From assembly GCA_963977005.1 (NCBI GenBank), contig CAXBMQ010000003.1:124001-188000 (forward strand): 64,000 nucleotides of DNA, written 5' to 3'. Below are positions 44,836 through 53,872 of the stretch, piece after piece (within the stretch, counting starts at the first letter, position 1; each line of letters starts with the position of its first letter). The notes under the pieces are model-generated. The model saw only the letters and a program-made list of their open reading frames with translations. It did not search any database and had not been told where the DNA came from. The stretch comes from CAXBCP01 sp963977005. Lineage in GTDB: Bacteria > Pseudomonadota > Alphaproteobacteria > MPNO01 > UBA830. The position numbers and the translations under genes are program-made.

Positions 44836-46482
44836 ATGGGCGAAGCATTTCCGCCATTCGACTATGCGGCCGCGCGCGCCGGTTTCTCGCTGGACATACC
44901 GCCGGACTTCAATTTCGCGTTCGACGTCATTGCCAGACGCGCGCGGGAAAACGACAGGACCGCGCTGATCGCCATCGACCGCGACGGCGAAAACGTCGTG
45001 CGTCACAGCTACGGCGATCTCGACCGGCTGTCGAACAGCTTTGCCAATGCGCTGATGGCGCTGGGCGCCGAAAAGGGCGATTTCGCCTTCGTGATGATCC
45101 CGCGCATTGTCGAATGGTATCAGGTCCTGCTGGGGTGCACGAAGACCGGCGTGGTCGCCATGCCGGGCACCAACCTGCTGACCGCCGGGGATATCGAATA
45201 CCGCATCAACCGGGCCGACGCGCGCCTTGCCGTCGTCACCGCCGAACATGCCGACAAGGTCGACCGGATCCGCGCGAACTGCCCGTCGCTCGAACACCTG
45301 ATCCTGATCGGGGATGCCGGGGATGCCCGGGACGGCTGGTCGAGCCTGGAAGACATGTGTGCCGGCGTGCCGGATACGGTGGACCGGGCGGCTTTGCCGG
45401 CGACATCCTCGAACGAGGCGATGCTGATCTATTTCACGTCGGGCACGACGTCGATGCCGAAGATGGTCGAGCGCGATCACGCCTATGCGCTGGCCCATTC
45501 GATCACCGGCGATTACTGGATGGACCTGCGCGAGGACGACGTGCACTGGACCCTGACCGATACCGGCTGGGCCAAGGCGGCGTGGGGGCTGCTCTACCCG
45601 CCGCTGCTCGCGGGCGCCGCCGTGGTGCTGTATGACGGCGAGGGCTTCGATGCCGACATGCACCTGAAGATCATCGCCGAACATCGGGTGACGACCTTCT
45701 GCGCGCCGCCGACAATCTATCGCGTGCTGGCCCAGAAAGACCTGTCGGAGGCCGATTTTTCGTCGCTCCGCCATTGCTTCGGCGCGGGCGAGCCGCTCAA
45801 CCCCGAGGCCATGCGCGCGTGGAAGGCGGCGACGGGGTGCGACATCTATGACGGCTACGGCCAGACCGAGACCATCAATATCGTCGCCAATTTTCCGGGC
45901 ATGGAAATCCGCGCCGGCTCCATGGGCAAACCCGTGCCGGGTATCACGGTCGACGTGATAGACGATGAGGGGCGGATCGTGCCCGACGACGCGGTCGGCC
46001 ATATCGGGGTACAGATCACCGATCCGTGGCCGCCCGGGCTGTTTTACGGCTATTTCCGCGACGACGCGGTGACCGCAGACGCCTTCCGCAACGGCTGGTA
46101 CTACACAGGCGATACCGCGACCCGCGATGCCGACGGCTATATCTGGTTTGTCGGGCGGTCCGACGACATTATCTCGTCCGCCGGTTACCGGATCAGCCCG
46201 TTCGAGGTCGAAAGCGCGCTGGTCGAACACGACGCCGTGCTCGAATCCGCCGTCGTCGCAAAACCCGACGATATCCGCGGCGAGATCGTCATGGCCTATA
46301 TCACGCTGGCCCCCGGGTTCGAGGCATCGGACGCGCTGGCGAAGGATATCCAGGAATTCGTGAAGCAGCAGACCGCGCCGTATAAATACCCCCGCGCCAT
46401 CGAATTCCGCGACGCCCTGCCCAAGACCATCTCGGGCAAGATCCGGCGCGTGGAACTGCGGGAGGAAGCGGCGAAGGGTTGA
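44836..46482 (+). CDS. Acyl-CoA synthetase, AMP-forming (medium-chain type)
   Basis: This 548-residue adenylate-forming enzyme joins a carboxylic acid to CoA via an acyl-AMP. The phosphate loop is YFTSGTTSMPKM (about residues 200-211). Later motifs are DGYGQTET (about 339-346), WYYTGDTATRDADGY (about 419-433) and the catalytic lysine in PKTISGKIRR near the end. It resembles the acetyl/medium-chain acyl-CoA ligase subgroup. A 4-hydroxybutyrate or aromatic acid substrate is conceivable given the nearby AbfD-like gene. It is followed by a REP-like element. Confidence 0.92.
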   Translation: MGEAFPPFDYAAARAGFSLDIPPDFNFAFDVIARRARENDRTALIAIDRDGENVVRHSYGDLDRLSNSFANALMALGAEKGDFAFVMIPRIVEWYQVLLGCTKTGVVAMPGTNLLTAGDIEYRINRADARLAVVTAEHADKVDRIRANCPSLEHLILIGDAGDARDGWSSLEDMCAGVPDTVDRAALPATSSNEAMLIYFTSGTTSMPKMVERDHAYALAHSITGDYWMDLREDDVHWTLTDTGWAKAAWGLLYPPLLAGAAVVLYDGEGFDADMHLKIIAEHRVTTFCAPPTIYRVLAQKDLSEADFSSLRHCFGAGEPLNPEAMRAWKAATGCDIYDGYGQTETINIVANFPGMEIRAGSMGKPVPGITVDVIDDEGRIVPDDAVGHIGVQITDPWPPGLFYGYFRDDAVTADAFRNGWYYTGDTATRDADGYIWFVGRSDDIISSAGYRISPFEVESALVEHDAVLESAVVAKPDDIRGEIVMAYITLAPGFEASDALAKDIQEFVKQQTAPYKYPRAIEFRDALPKTISGKIRRVELREEAAKG

Positions 46483-46523
46483 TACCTTTGGGTGTTTTCA
46501 CAGTCCTCGGCGGATCAACTGAT

Positions 46524-46605
46524 TGTCATCCCGGATTTATTCCGGGATCCAGTCGTTTGATTGTTTGAGAGAAGGCTGGACCCCGGCACAGGGCCGGGGT
46601 GACAA
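46524..46605. repeat. REP-like palindromic element
   Basis: TGTCATCCCGG and CCGGGATCCAG flank ATTTATT. After a 23-base spacer comes CTGGACCCCGG and CCGGGGTGACA. The whole unit is an inverted repeat of two hairpins, a type common in alphaproteobacterial intergenic DNA. It lies between convergent genes. Confidence 0.75.
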
Positions 46606-46640
46606 GTATTTGGTGTGATAAAGGTCGATGATCTATTCAG

Positions 46641-47522
46641 CTAGACCGAAAACCTGAAATCGAACGCGTCCCCGTGGCGGCAGACATGGCCGACCGAGGG
46701 GGACGGGAAATGGCCGGTCATGACCAGCGTGTCGGTCTCGCAGTATCGGTCGAGGAAGGTCTTGCGGGTGGCCGCCGATTGCGCGCGGTCGGAACAGCCC
46801 ACAGCGCTCCAGCCGGGTTCGCGGCACTGGACCGGCGTGTGCACCACGTCGCCCGAGACGATGGCGTTTGTGCCCGCCGATTTCAGCCCGATGCTGACAT
46901 GGCCCGGCGTGTGGCCGGGGGTCTGTTCGAACCAGATCTCGTCCGAGAACGCGTAGTCGTCGGCGACGATGTCGGCCTGGCCGGCCTCGACCACGGGCAG
47001 CACACTGTCGTCGATGCAGCCGTCGGAATACTTGGCGCCCTTTTTGTTGAGCTCCGACCAGAAGCCGAACTCGGTCTCGGCGAACACATAGCGCGCATTG
47101 GGGAAGGTCGGCACCCAGCGGCCGTCGACCAATTGCGTGTTCCAGCCGACATGATCGGCGTGCAGGTGAGTGCACATGACGAAATCGATATCGTCGACCG
47201 AGAGCCCGATGGCGTCGAGCCCGTCGAGGTATTTCGTGCCCGACAGCCCCGACCACGGTGGGTAGAACCGCCGTTCCTTGTCGTTGCCGACACAGGAATC
47301 CACCAGGATCGTGTGATGACGGTCGCGCAGCACGTAGGACTGTGTCGTCATGATCAGTTTGTCGGTGCCGGGTTCGAGAAACCGGGGTTCCATCCAGGGG
47401 CGGTGCGCGTCGATCCCTTCGGGCGTTGCGTCGGGCAACAGGAAGCCGATTTCGAATTCGGGGCCTTCGGCCTCGACGATGCGATGCCAGGTGATGTCGC
47501 CGATCTGTCCGCCTTGAGTCAT
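46641..47522 (-). CDS. Metallo-beta-lactamase-fold hydrolase
   Basis: The product is a 293-residue hydrolase of the glyoxalase-II/lactonase type. The metal motif CTHLHADHVGWN gives the H-x-H-x-D-H ligands (about residues 117-123). Further ligands lie in TPGHTPGHVS and SGDVVHTP, and TGHFPSPSVGHV lies near the end. The start at 47522 is the first ATG before conserved sequence. It is convergent with the acyl-CoA ligase and divergent from the AbfD-like gene. The substrate may be a lactone or thioester. Confidence 0.88.
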   Translation of the reverse strand: MTQGGQIGDITWHRIVEAEGPEFEIGFLLPDATPEGIDAHRPWMEPRFLEPGTDKLIMTTQSYVLRDRHHTILVDSCVGNDKERRFYPPWSGLSGTKYLDGLDAIGLSVDDIDFVMCTHLHADHVGWNTQLVDGRWVPTFPNARYVFAETEFGFWSELNKKGAKYSDGCIDDSVLPVVEAGQADIVADDYAFSDEIWFEQTPGHTPGHVSIGLKSAGTNAIVSGDVVHTPVQCREPGWSAVGCSDRAQSAATRKTFLDRYCETDTLVMTGHFPSPSVGHVCRHGDAFDFRFSV

Positions 47523-47658
47523 CTTTTTTCCGTGATTGCGTATTTGCCCGCGAAAGTAGCCGCAAACCGGCCGGCGCTCCAGAATGCGATTCTTTTGCAC
47601 TGCACAATGATCTGCCGTACTCTATGCGCACCAGAACAGTTCCGAGCGGAGAGAGATC

Positions 47659-49233
47659 ATGCCCATGGATGGCGATGGCGGCCTTAAAACGACAGCGGCG
47701 GCAAAACCGGGAACGCCCGGCAATCCGATATCGTCGGGCGACGAGTATATCGAAAGCCTGCGCGACCGGGGCCTGAAGGTGTACCTGTTCGGCGAACTGG
47801 TGGAAGAACCCGTCGATCATCCGATGATCCGCCCGTCGGTCAACGCGGTGGCGCGATCCTACGACCTTGCCAATGAAAACCCCGATCTGGCGAGCGCGAA
47901 CTCGTCGATCAGCGGCAAGCGGGTGAACCGCTTCCTGCATGTCACCGAAAGCGTCGACGACGTGGTGATGCAGAACCGGATGCAGCGCAAGATGGGCCAG
48001 CTCACCGGCACGTGCTTCCAGCGCTGTGTCGGCATGGATGCGACGAACTCGCTCCATTCCGTGACCTTCGAGATCGACCAGAAATACGGCACGCCCTATC
48101 ACGAGCGGTTCAAGCGTTTCATCGGCGAGATGCAGGAATCGAACCTCGTTATCGGCGGCGCGATGACCGACGTGAAGGGCGACCGCAGCAAGGGCCCGTC
48201 CGAGCAGGACGATCCGGACATGTTCGTTCATATCGTCGAACGGCGCGACGACGGCGTCGTGATCCGCGGCGCCAAGGCGCATCAGACCGGCTGCATCAAT
48301 TCGCACTGGGTCGTCGTCATGCCGACCATGCGGCTGACCGAAAACGACAAGGATTACGCGGTGGTCTGCGCGGTGCCGGTGGACGATCCCGGCCTCACCT
48401 TCATCTACGGGCGGCAATCCTGCGATACGCGCTCGATGGAGGGCGGCGAAATCGACCAGGGCAATGCCCGGTTCGGCGGCCAGGAAGCGATGATCATCAT
48501 CGAGGATGTCTTCGTGCCCTATGAGCGCATCTTCATGGACGGGGAATACGAATTCGCATCCGACCTGGTGGAGCGGTTCACGTCCTATCACCGGCGTTCA
48601 TACGTCTGCAAAACCGGGCTCGGCGACGTGATCATCGGCGCCGCGGCGACGATTGCCGATTACAACGGGGTACCCGGCGCGTCGCATATCAAGGACAAGC
48701 TGGTCGAGATGACGCATCTGAACGAGACGATCTATTCGTCCGGTATCGCCGCGTCGCATGAATCGTTCGAGACGAAATCCGGCAACTACCAGTGCAACGA
48801 CATGCTGGCCAATGTGTGCAAGCACAACGTCACGCGCTTCCCGTATGAGCTGTCGCGCCTGGCACAGGACCTGGCGGGCGGTCTGATGGTCACGGCGCCG
48901 TCGGAAAAAGACCTGAACGGCGAGGTGACGGGACCGTTGCTCAAAAAATTCCTGAAAGGGCGGTCCGACGTCTCGGCGGAAGACCGGCTGCGTATCCTGC
49001 GGCTGATCGAGAACATGACGCTGGGCCGCAATGCGGTCGGCTACCTGACCGAGTCCATGCACGGGGCCGGCTCGCCGCAGGCACAGCGTATCCAGATCGC
49101 GCGTCAGTCGGATCTGGAATACAAGAAAAAGCTCGCCAAGAACCTGGCCGGAATCGCGGAAGAAGGCTCGGCGAAGGACAAGCCGCGTTCGCCGCATCAG
49201 GGAAGCATGTTCCCGGACGGAGAGAACGACTGA
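47659..49233 (+). CDS. 4-hydroxybutyryl-CoA dehydratase-like enzyme (AbfD/HpaB family)
   Basis: This 524-residue flavoprotein of the HpaB/AbfD family follows clostridial AbfD closely in many segments: CFQRCVGMD (C119, C123), AMTDVKGDRSKGPSEQDDPD, RGAKAHQTGCINSH, IYGRQSCDTR, FGGQEA and TESMHGAGSPQAQRI. AbfD holds a 4Fe-4S cluster through three cysteines and a histidine. Here two cysteines (C119, C123) plus H311 and C317 (YHRRSYVCK) are present. The H-to-C spacing is one residue shorter than in the clostridial enzyme as I recall it. The reaction would be dehydration of 4-hydroxybutyryl-CoA to crotonyl-CoA, or vinylacetyl-CoA isomerisation. The N-terminus has an extra 25-residue leader. Confidence 0.85.
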   Translation: MPMDGDGGLKTTAAAKPGTPGNPISSGDEYIESLRDRGLKVYLFGELVEEPVDHPMIRPSVNAVARSYDLANENPDLASANSSISGKRVNRFLHVTESVDDVVMQNRMQRKMGQLTGTCFQRCVGMDATNSLHSVTFEIDQKYGTPYHERFKRFIGEMQESNLVIGGAMTDVKGDRSKGPSEQDDPDMFVHIVERRDDGVVIRGAKAHQTGCINSHWVVVMPTMRLTENDKDYAVVCAVPVDDPGLTFIYGRQSCDTRSMEGGEIDQGNARFGGQEAMIIIEDVFVPYERIFMDGEYEFASDLVERFTSYHRRSYVCKTGLGDVIIGAAATIADYNGVPGASHIKDKLVEMTHLNETIYSSGIAASHESFETKSGNYQCNDMLANVCKHNVTRFPYELSRLAQDLAGGLMVTAPSEKDLNGEVTGPLLKKFLKGRSDVSAEDRLRILRLIENMTLGRNAVGYLTESMHGAGSPQAQRIQIARQSDLEYKKKLAKNLAGIAEEGSAKDKPRSPHQGSMFPDGEND

Positions 49234-49289
49234 AGCGGTGACCGGAAAGGTTTGCCGTAAATAAAAAACGAGAAGAGGGAGAGACAGCC

Positions 49290-50276
49290 ATGCGTGCCGT
49301 CGTCATCACGGATACTTCCAACCGCAGCGTATCGATTGCCGACATCCCGGACCCGGTCCCCGGCGACGACGAAGTTCTCGTCGACGTGAAGGCCTGCGGG
49401 GTGAATTTTACCGACCTGTTGTCGCTCGACGGGAAATATCAGAACAACCCGCCGCCGCCCTTTACCCCCGGCAAGGACGCGGCCGGCATCGTCGCGGCCG
49501 TCGGTGCCAACGTAACCGGTCACAAGGTCGGCGACCGGGTGATCGCCCATGTGATCCACGGCGCGATGGCGGAAAAAACCGTCTGCCCCGCGGCGCTGGC
49601 CTTTCCGCTGCCCGACGGCGTCGACTTCGATGCCGCCGCGGCGATGGGGCTTGCCTATCTGACCGCGTATCTTGCGCTGACGCGCCGCGGTGCGTTGCAG
49701 GCAGGCGAAGTGGTCATGATCAACGGCGCGTCGGGTGGCGTCGGTCTTGCGGCGGTCAGCCTCGCGAAGGCGCTGGGGGCCAAGGTGGTGCTTGCCGGTC
49801 TGACAACGCCGTCCAAGGGCGATGCGGTCAAGGCGGCCGGGGCCGATGCGATCATCGATCTGACGGTCGACGACCTGAAGGACAACCTGCGCGCACAGGT
49901 CACGGCGGCGACCGGCGGGCGCGGGGTCGACCTGGCATTCGACCTGGTCGGCGGCGAGGTGTTCGATGCGACCCTGCGCGCGATTGCCAATGAGGGCCGC
50001 GTCGTGGTGTCCGGCTTCACATCGGGCACGATTCCGGCGGTGCGGACGAACTACCTGCTGCTCAAGAACATCTCGGTCGTCGGTTCGACGATCAATTACT
50101 ACATCAAGGATGCCTCCCCCCTGATCGGGGAAGCGCAGGCCGCGCTCTACGAATTGCTGCTGGCGGGCAAAATCGATCCCAACATCATGAACCGTCTGCC
50201 GTTCGACGCCTACATGGACGGGATCAAGATGCTCGAAGACCGGAAGATCGTCGGAAAGTCCGTCCTGATTATGTAG
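49290..50276 (+). CDS. NADPH:quinone oxidoreductase, MDR family
   Basis: This 328-residue medium-chain reductase lacks the structural zinc lobe and is of the quinone reductase/enoyl reductase type. It has GVNFTDLLSLDGKYQNNP near the active site and the NADPH motif INGASGGVGLAAVSLAKALG (about residues 145-164). It is 57 bases after the AbfD-like gene with a GAGGGAGAG site, so cotranscription is likely. It may reduce an enone or acryloyl-type CoA ester formed upstream. Confidence 0.92.
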   Translation: MRAVVITDTSNRSVSIADIPDPVPGDDEVLVDVKACGVNFTDLLSLDGKYQNNPPPPFTPGKDAAGIVAAVGANVTGHKVGDRVIAHVIHGAMAEKTVCPAALAFPLPDGVDFDAAAAMGLAYLTAYLALTRRGALQAGEVVMINGASGGVGLAAVSLAKALGAKVVLAGLTTPSKGDAVKAAGADAIIDLTVDDLKDNLRAQVTAATGGRGVDLAFDLVGGEVFDATLRAIANEGRVVVSGFTSGTIPAVRTNYLLLKNISVVGSTINYYIKDASPLIGEAQAALYELLLAGKIDPNIMNRLPFDAYMDGIKMLEDRKIVGKSVLIM

Positions 50277-50290
50277 GAACGGCGTTCCTA
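50274..50290. other. Palindrome holding the stop codons of two convergent genes
   Basis: TAGGAAC-GGC-GTTCCTA is a perfect 7-bp dyad. Its left arm begins with the TAG stop of the oxidoreductase. Its right arm encodes, on the minus strand, the TAG stop of the TetR gene. It could form a hairpin in both transcripts but has no T tract. Confidence 0.45.
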
Positions 50291-50956
50291 GCGCGCGGCG
50301 GGCGGTTGTGTGAAGCCCGCCGTCAGGAACGGGATCATGTATTTGAGCGCGTCGTCCATATTGGTGGAATCGAACGTTTCTCCCGCCAGGGTGCGGATCC
50401 GGCCGTTATCGGCCTGGGCATACATCATCGCGCCATAGACGCAGGTCAGCCGCCAGAACAGCTCTTCCTTCGGCAAGTCGGGGCAGGCGCGCGACATCAT
50501 GTCGACAAATCGTTCGGCCACATTGTCGAACGTGTTGAACAGGATTCGCCGCACATCCGGGTTGGCGCTCGAACTCATCCGTCCCAGCATCTGGCGAAAA
50601 TAACGTCCGTCCTCGCCCGTTGCCGGTGCGTGGAAGGCAGGGTAGAGCAGGGCCCAGAGAACATCGGCGACGGCCGGCGGCGCCTCGCCGTGTTTTCGGT
50701 CGCATTCGTCCAGCAGCGTTTCGCGGGCGGCGTTTACCGGTGCGGCATAGTGATCGAACACAACGGTCAGAAGTCCGACCTTGCTGCCGAAATGATAATT
50801 CACCGCCGCGATGTTGACGTCCGCCTCCGTGGTGATGTCCCGCAGCGAAACATTGTCGAAGCCGCGCTCCGAGAACAGCCGCGCCGCCGTGTGCAGTATC
50901 CGTTCTTTGGTCGATCCGGAAGCGGGTATGTCGGCATGGGTGTTGGCTTCGGCCAC
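50288..50956 (-). CDS. TetR-family transcriptional regulator
   Basis: This 222-residue repressor has an N-terminal helix-turn-helix at about residues 17-62 (RILHTAARLFSERGFDNVSL and AVNYHFGSKVGL). The C-terminal ligand domain resembles the CerR/DUF1956-type group. The GTG at 50956 has a GGAG site five bases upstream and matches the expected domain boundary; a TTG 72 bases upstream looks unlikely. It is divergent from the FAH-TRAP operon and a dyad operator lies between them, so it probably represses that operon until its ligand appears. Confidence 0.88.
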   Translation of the reverse strand: MAEANTHADIPASGSTKERILHTAARLFSERGFDNVSLRDITTEADVNIAAVNYHFGSKVGLLTVVFDHYAAPVNAARETLLDECDRKHGEAPPAVADVLWALLYPAFHAPATGEDGRYFRQMLGRMSSSANPDVRRILFNTFDNVAERFVDMMSRACPDLPKEELFWRLTCVYGAMMYAQADNGRIRTLAGETFDSTNMDDALKYMIPFLTAGFTQPPAAR

Positions 50957-51035
50957 TGGCGGCTCCGTTATCGTTCCATAGATCGTTATGCAGACCCTAT
51001 TGATATGCCCATTCCGGATGGCGTTCAATAAAATT

Positions 51036-51071
51036 AAACAAATGTTTCAAACAAATGATTGACATTCGTTT
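51036..51071. promoter_or_regulatory. TetR operator with repeated half-sites
   Basis: AAACAAATG occurs at 51036-51044 and again at 51049-51057. The second copy forms a dyad with CATTCGTTT at 51063-51071 (one mismatch, five-base spacer). The dyad overlaps the -35 box of the divergent operon, as a repressor site should. Confidence 0.6.
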
Positions 51072-51088
51072 GCAGTCCTTCCTATCCT
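51059..51088 (+). promoter_or_regulatory. Sigma-70-type promoter of the FAH-TRAP operon
   Basis: TTGACA (51059-51064), an 18-base spacer and TATCCT (51083-51088) lie about 80 bases before the first gene. The -35 box is inside the TetR operator. Confidence 0.5.
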
Positions 51089-51167
51089 GAGGGCGAGAAG
51101 GGCGACCCGCCGCGAAGACGGGGGCGTCCGGCAGGAAACGTCGACGGAAAGCAGGGGGATGCCGCGA

Positions 51168-52172
51168 ATGCGGCTTGTCACTTTCACCACGAAAAACCGC
51201 ACGGTACCGGCAATCGGCGCATTGATCGGCGACGGATCGTCCGTGGTCGATATCCAGGCCGTCGCGTCGCGCCATGGCGGGGCGATCGAACCTGCCTTCG
51301 CGTCGATGATCGCGCTGATGGAAGGCGGGCCCCAGGCCCTGGATGCGGCGCGGCTGCTGGTCGAGCGCGAAGCGGCGGCGGGCGGCGACGCTGTCCTGCC
51401 GGTGGCCGAAATCACGCTTCTGGCACCGGTCCCGCGGCCGACGCAGATGCGCGACTTTCTGTGCTTCGAAAAACATCTGCGCCAGGCACGGGCGGTCCGG
51501 TACCGCCGGCTTGCCGCGGCAACCGAAAACCCCGAAGAGACATTCGCCGCCTATGAGGCGGACGGCAGCATGGACCCGCCGCAGATCTGGTACGACCAGC
51601 CGATCTATTACACCTGCAACGCACTTGCCGTCGTCGGCACCGGCGTCGATATCGTCTGGCCGTATTTCGCGGAGAAAATGGACTACGAGCTCGAATTCGG
51701 GATCTTCATCGGGCGGGGCGGGCGCGATATTTCCCGGGCGGACGCGCGGGAACACATCTTCGGCTATACGATTTTCAACGATATCAGCGCGCGCGATACG
51801 CAGATCCGCGAAATGCAGGGCCAGCTCGGGCCGGGCAAGGGCAAGGATTTCGATACCGCGAACGTCATCGGACCCTGTATCGTCACCGCGGACGACATTG
51901 GCGATCCGTACAACCTGGTGATGACCGCGCGCGTCAACGGCAAGGAAGTATCGCGCGGAAACAGCGGCGAAATGCATCACAACTTCGAAGACGTGATCGA
52001 ATATATCAGCCGCTCGACCACGCTCTATCCCGGCGAGTTTATCGGGTCGGGCACGGTCGGCACCGGTTGCGGGCTGGAATATGACAGGTATCTTGAACCG
52101 GACGATGTGATCGAGCTGGAGATCGAAAAAATCGGAGTCCTGAAAAACAGGCTCGTCCGGCCGCCCCGCTGA
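51168..52172 (+). CDS. Fumarylacetoacetate hydrolase (FAH) family protein
   Basis: This 334-residue enzyme belongs to the FAH fold that hydrolyses C-C bonds of fumarylpyruvate, acylpyruvates or fumarylacetoacetate, or decarboxylates related ketoacids. Metal ligands are expected in the DYELEFGIFIGRGG segment (E-x-E) and FNDISARD. The start MRLVTF at 51168 has a GGGGG site nine bases upstream; the ATG at 51159 is too close to that site. It leads an operon with a TRAP importer, GST and FAD monooxygenase, which suits ring-cleavage product breakdown. Confidence 0.9.
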   Translation: MRLVTFTTKNRTVPAIGALIGDGSSVVDIQAVASRHGGAIEPAFASMIALMEGGPQALDAARLLVEREAAAGGDAVLPVAEITLLAPVPRPTQMRDFLCFEKHLRQARAVRYRRLAAATENPEETFAAYEADGSMDPPQIWYDQPIYYTCNALAVVGTGVDIVWPYFAEKMDYELEFGIFIGRGGRDISRADAREHIFGYTIFNDISARDTQIREMQGQLGPGKGKDFDTANVIGPCIVTADDIGDPYNLVMTARVNGKEVSRGNSGEMHHNFEDVIEYISRSTTLYPGEFIGSGTVGTGCGLEYDRYLEPDDVIELEIEKIGVLKNRLVRPPR

Positions 52173-52224
52173 ATTTATCACCCCAAAACCAGAAGTTCTC
52201 AGAACACATCAGGAGGAAACCACC

Positions 52225-53304
52225 ATGAACGCACTTTCCAAAACCCTTATTGCCCGGACCGTTATTGCAAGCGCGGTCGCCGGCGCATTCGTCGTCCCGG
52301 CGGCGGCGAAGGAAATCAAGCTGACGGCGATCTCCGGGCATCCGCCCGTGGTCGGGTCGGTCAAGCATCTCAAGGGGTATTTCATCCCCGAGATCGACAA
52401 GCGCCTGAAAGCGCGCGGCAGCAAATACACGATCAAATGGACCCAGGCCTATGCCGGTTCCGTCGCGAAACCGCCGGCCGTTTTCGAAGCGATCGAGGAA
52501 GGCCTCGGCGATATCGGCCATGTCGGCATGCTGTTCGAAGCCGCAAAGGCGCCGCTGGAGACGATCTCCTATGTGACGCCGTTCGGCAGCGCCAAGCTCG
52601 GCGAGGTCCTCGACGTCGTCGATGCGGTCGAAAAGCAGGTCCCCGAAATGACCGCGGCCTATAAACGCTTCGGCCAGAAACTCCTGATCCGCGTCGGCGT
52701 CGACGATTATCACGTCCTGACGACATCGCCGGTTACGAAGATCGCAGACCTCAAGGGCCGCAAGCTCGGTGCCGGCGGTATTGCCGCGTCCTGGATCAAG
52801 GGCACGGGGGCCGTGCCGGTGCGCGGCAACCTGACGACCTATTACAACGCCGTGAAGACCGGCGTCTATGACGGCATGGTCGTGTTCGGATCGTCGATAC
52901 CGGGCTTCAAGTATTTCGAGGTCACCAAGCATCTGACGACCGTCAGCTTCGGGGCGATGTTCTCGAGCTCGATCACGATGAACCTCGACCGCTGGAACGA
53001 CCTGCCGAAAGACGTCCAGGAGGTGTTCAACGAGGTGCTGCCGTCCTACCGCGCCAAGGCGGTCGGTCATTATGTTGCCGGCGGCGAGCGGGCGATCAAG
53101 GTGGCCCGCGACAACGGCGTGACCATCCATGACATGGCGGCTGAAGAACGGCGCAAATGGGCGCTGAGCCTGCCCAATATTGCCAAGGCATGGGCCAAGC
53201 GTCTGGACGACAAGAAGCTGCCCGGCACCAAAGTGCTGAACACGTACATGGAGCTGTCGCGCAAGGCGGGCATCAAGTTCGCCCGCGACTGGGACAAAGA
53301 GTAA
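52225..53304 (+). CDS. TRAP transporter solute-binding protein (DctP family)
   Basis: The product is a periplasmic binding protein of 359 residues with a signal peptide at about residues 1-28 (ending PAAAK). The mature part shows the DctP core, including DLKGRKLGAGGIAASWIKG (about 174-192) and FSSSITMNLDRWNDLP. The ligand is likely an organic or aromatic acid. A GGAGG site lies upstream. It is followed directly by the two membrane subunits. Confidence 0.92.
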   Translation: MNALSKTLIARTVIASAVAGAFVVPAAAKEIKLTAISGHPPVVGSVKHLKGYFIPEIDKRLKARGSKYTIKWTQAYAGSVAKPPAVFEAIEEGLGDIGHVGMLFEAAKAPLETISYVTPFGSAKLGEVLDVVDAVEKQVPEMTAAYKRFGQKLLIRVGVDDYHVLTTSPVTKIADLKGRKLGAGGIAASWIKGTGAVPVRGNLTTYYNAVKTGVYDGMVVFGSSIPGFKYFEVTKHLTTVSFGAMFSSSITMNLDRWNDLPKDVQEVFNEVLPSYRAKAVGHYVAGGERAIKVARDNGVTIHDMAAEERRKWALSLPNIAKAWAKRLDDKKLPGTKVLNTYMELSRKAGIKFARDWDKE

Positions 53305-53326
53305 GCGGCGGGCGGGGTAACCCGGG

Positions 53327-53872
53327 ATGGCCGGCGGTCCCGGCATGGTGACACCGAAAGGCGGGTCGATCTTCGACCGCCTTTCGGCCAGCCTGAACGT
53401 GCTGGGGTCTCTCCTGATCCTGGCCGTTATGCTGTTGATCAATTTCGACGTCTTCGGACGGCTCCTGTTCAACGAGCCGCTGTCGGGGGTGCCCGAAATG
53501 GTGCGCCTGTCGATCGTCGCCATCGTCTTCCTGCAGATCACCCACACGCTGCGCAACCGCCGCTTCATCCGCTCCGACGTGCTGATCGGGCGGATGCTGG
53601 CGCGCGGCACGCCGGCGGGGTATCTGCTGCAGGCGTTTCACCATTTCGTCGGCGCGATATTGCTGGCGATTATCTTCTATTTCACGATCGACCGGTTCGA
53701 CCGCGCGTGGCGGATCGACGAGTATGTCGGCACCGAGGGCGATTTCACCGCGCCGGTCTGGCCGATCTATCTGATCATCCTGATCGGCTGCGCCGGCACC
53801 TGCCTGCAGTTCCTGATGCATCTCGTCACCGACATACGCGATGCGCGCCGCGCGGCGGGTAAATCGTCATGA
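53327..53872 (+). CDS. TRAP transporter small permease (DctQ family)
   Basis: This 181-residue inner-membrane subunit has four hydrophobic helices (about residues 21-42, 60-78, 104-124 and 145-165) and the FDVFGRLLFNEPLSGVPE motif (about 36-53) typical of DctQ. It overlaps the large permease start by four bases. Confidence 0.9.
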   Translation: MAGGPGMVTPKGGSIFDRLSASLNVLGSLLILAVMLLINFDVFGRLLFNEPLSGVPEMVRLSIVAIVFLQITHTLRNRRFIRSDVLIGRMLARGTPAGYLLQAFHHFVGAILLAIIFYFTIDRFDRAWRIDEYVGTEGDFTAPVWPIYLIILIGCAGTCLQFLMHLVTDIRDARRAAGKSS

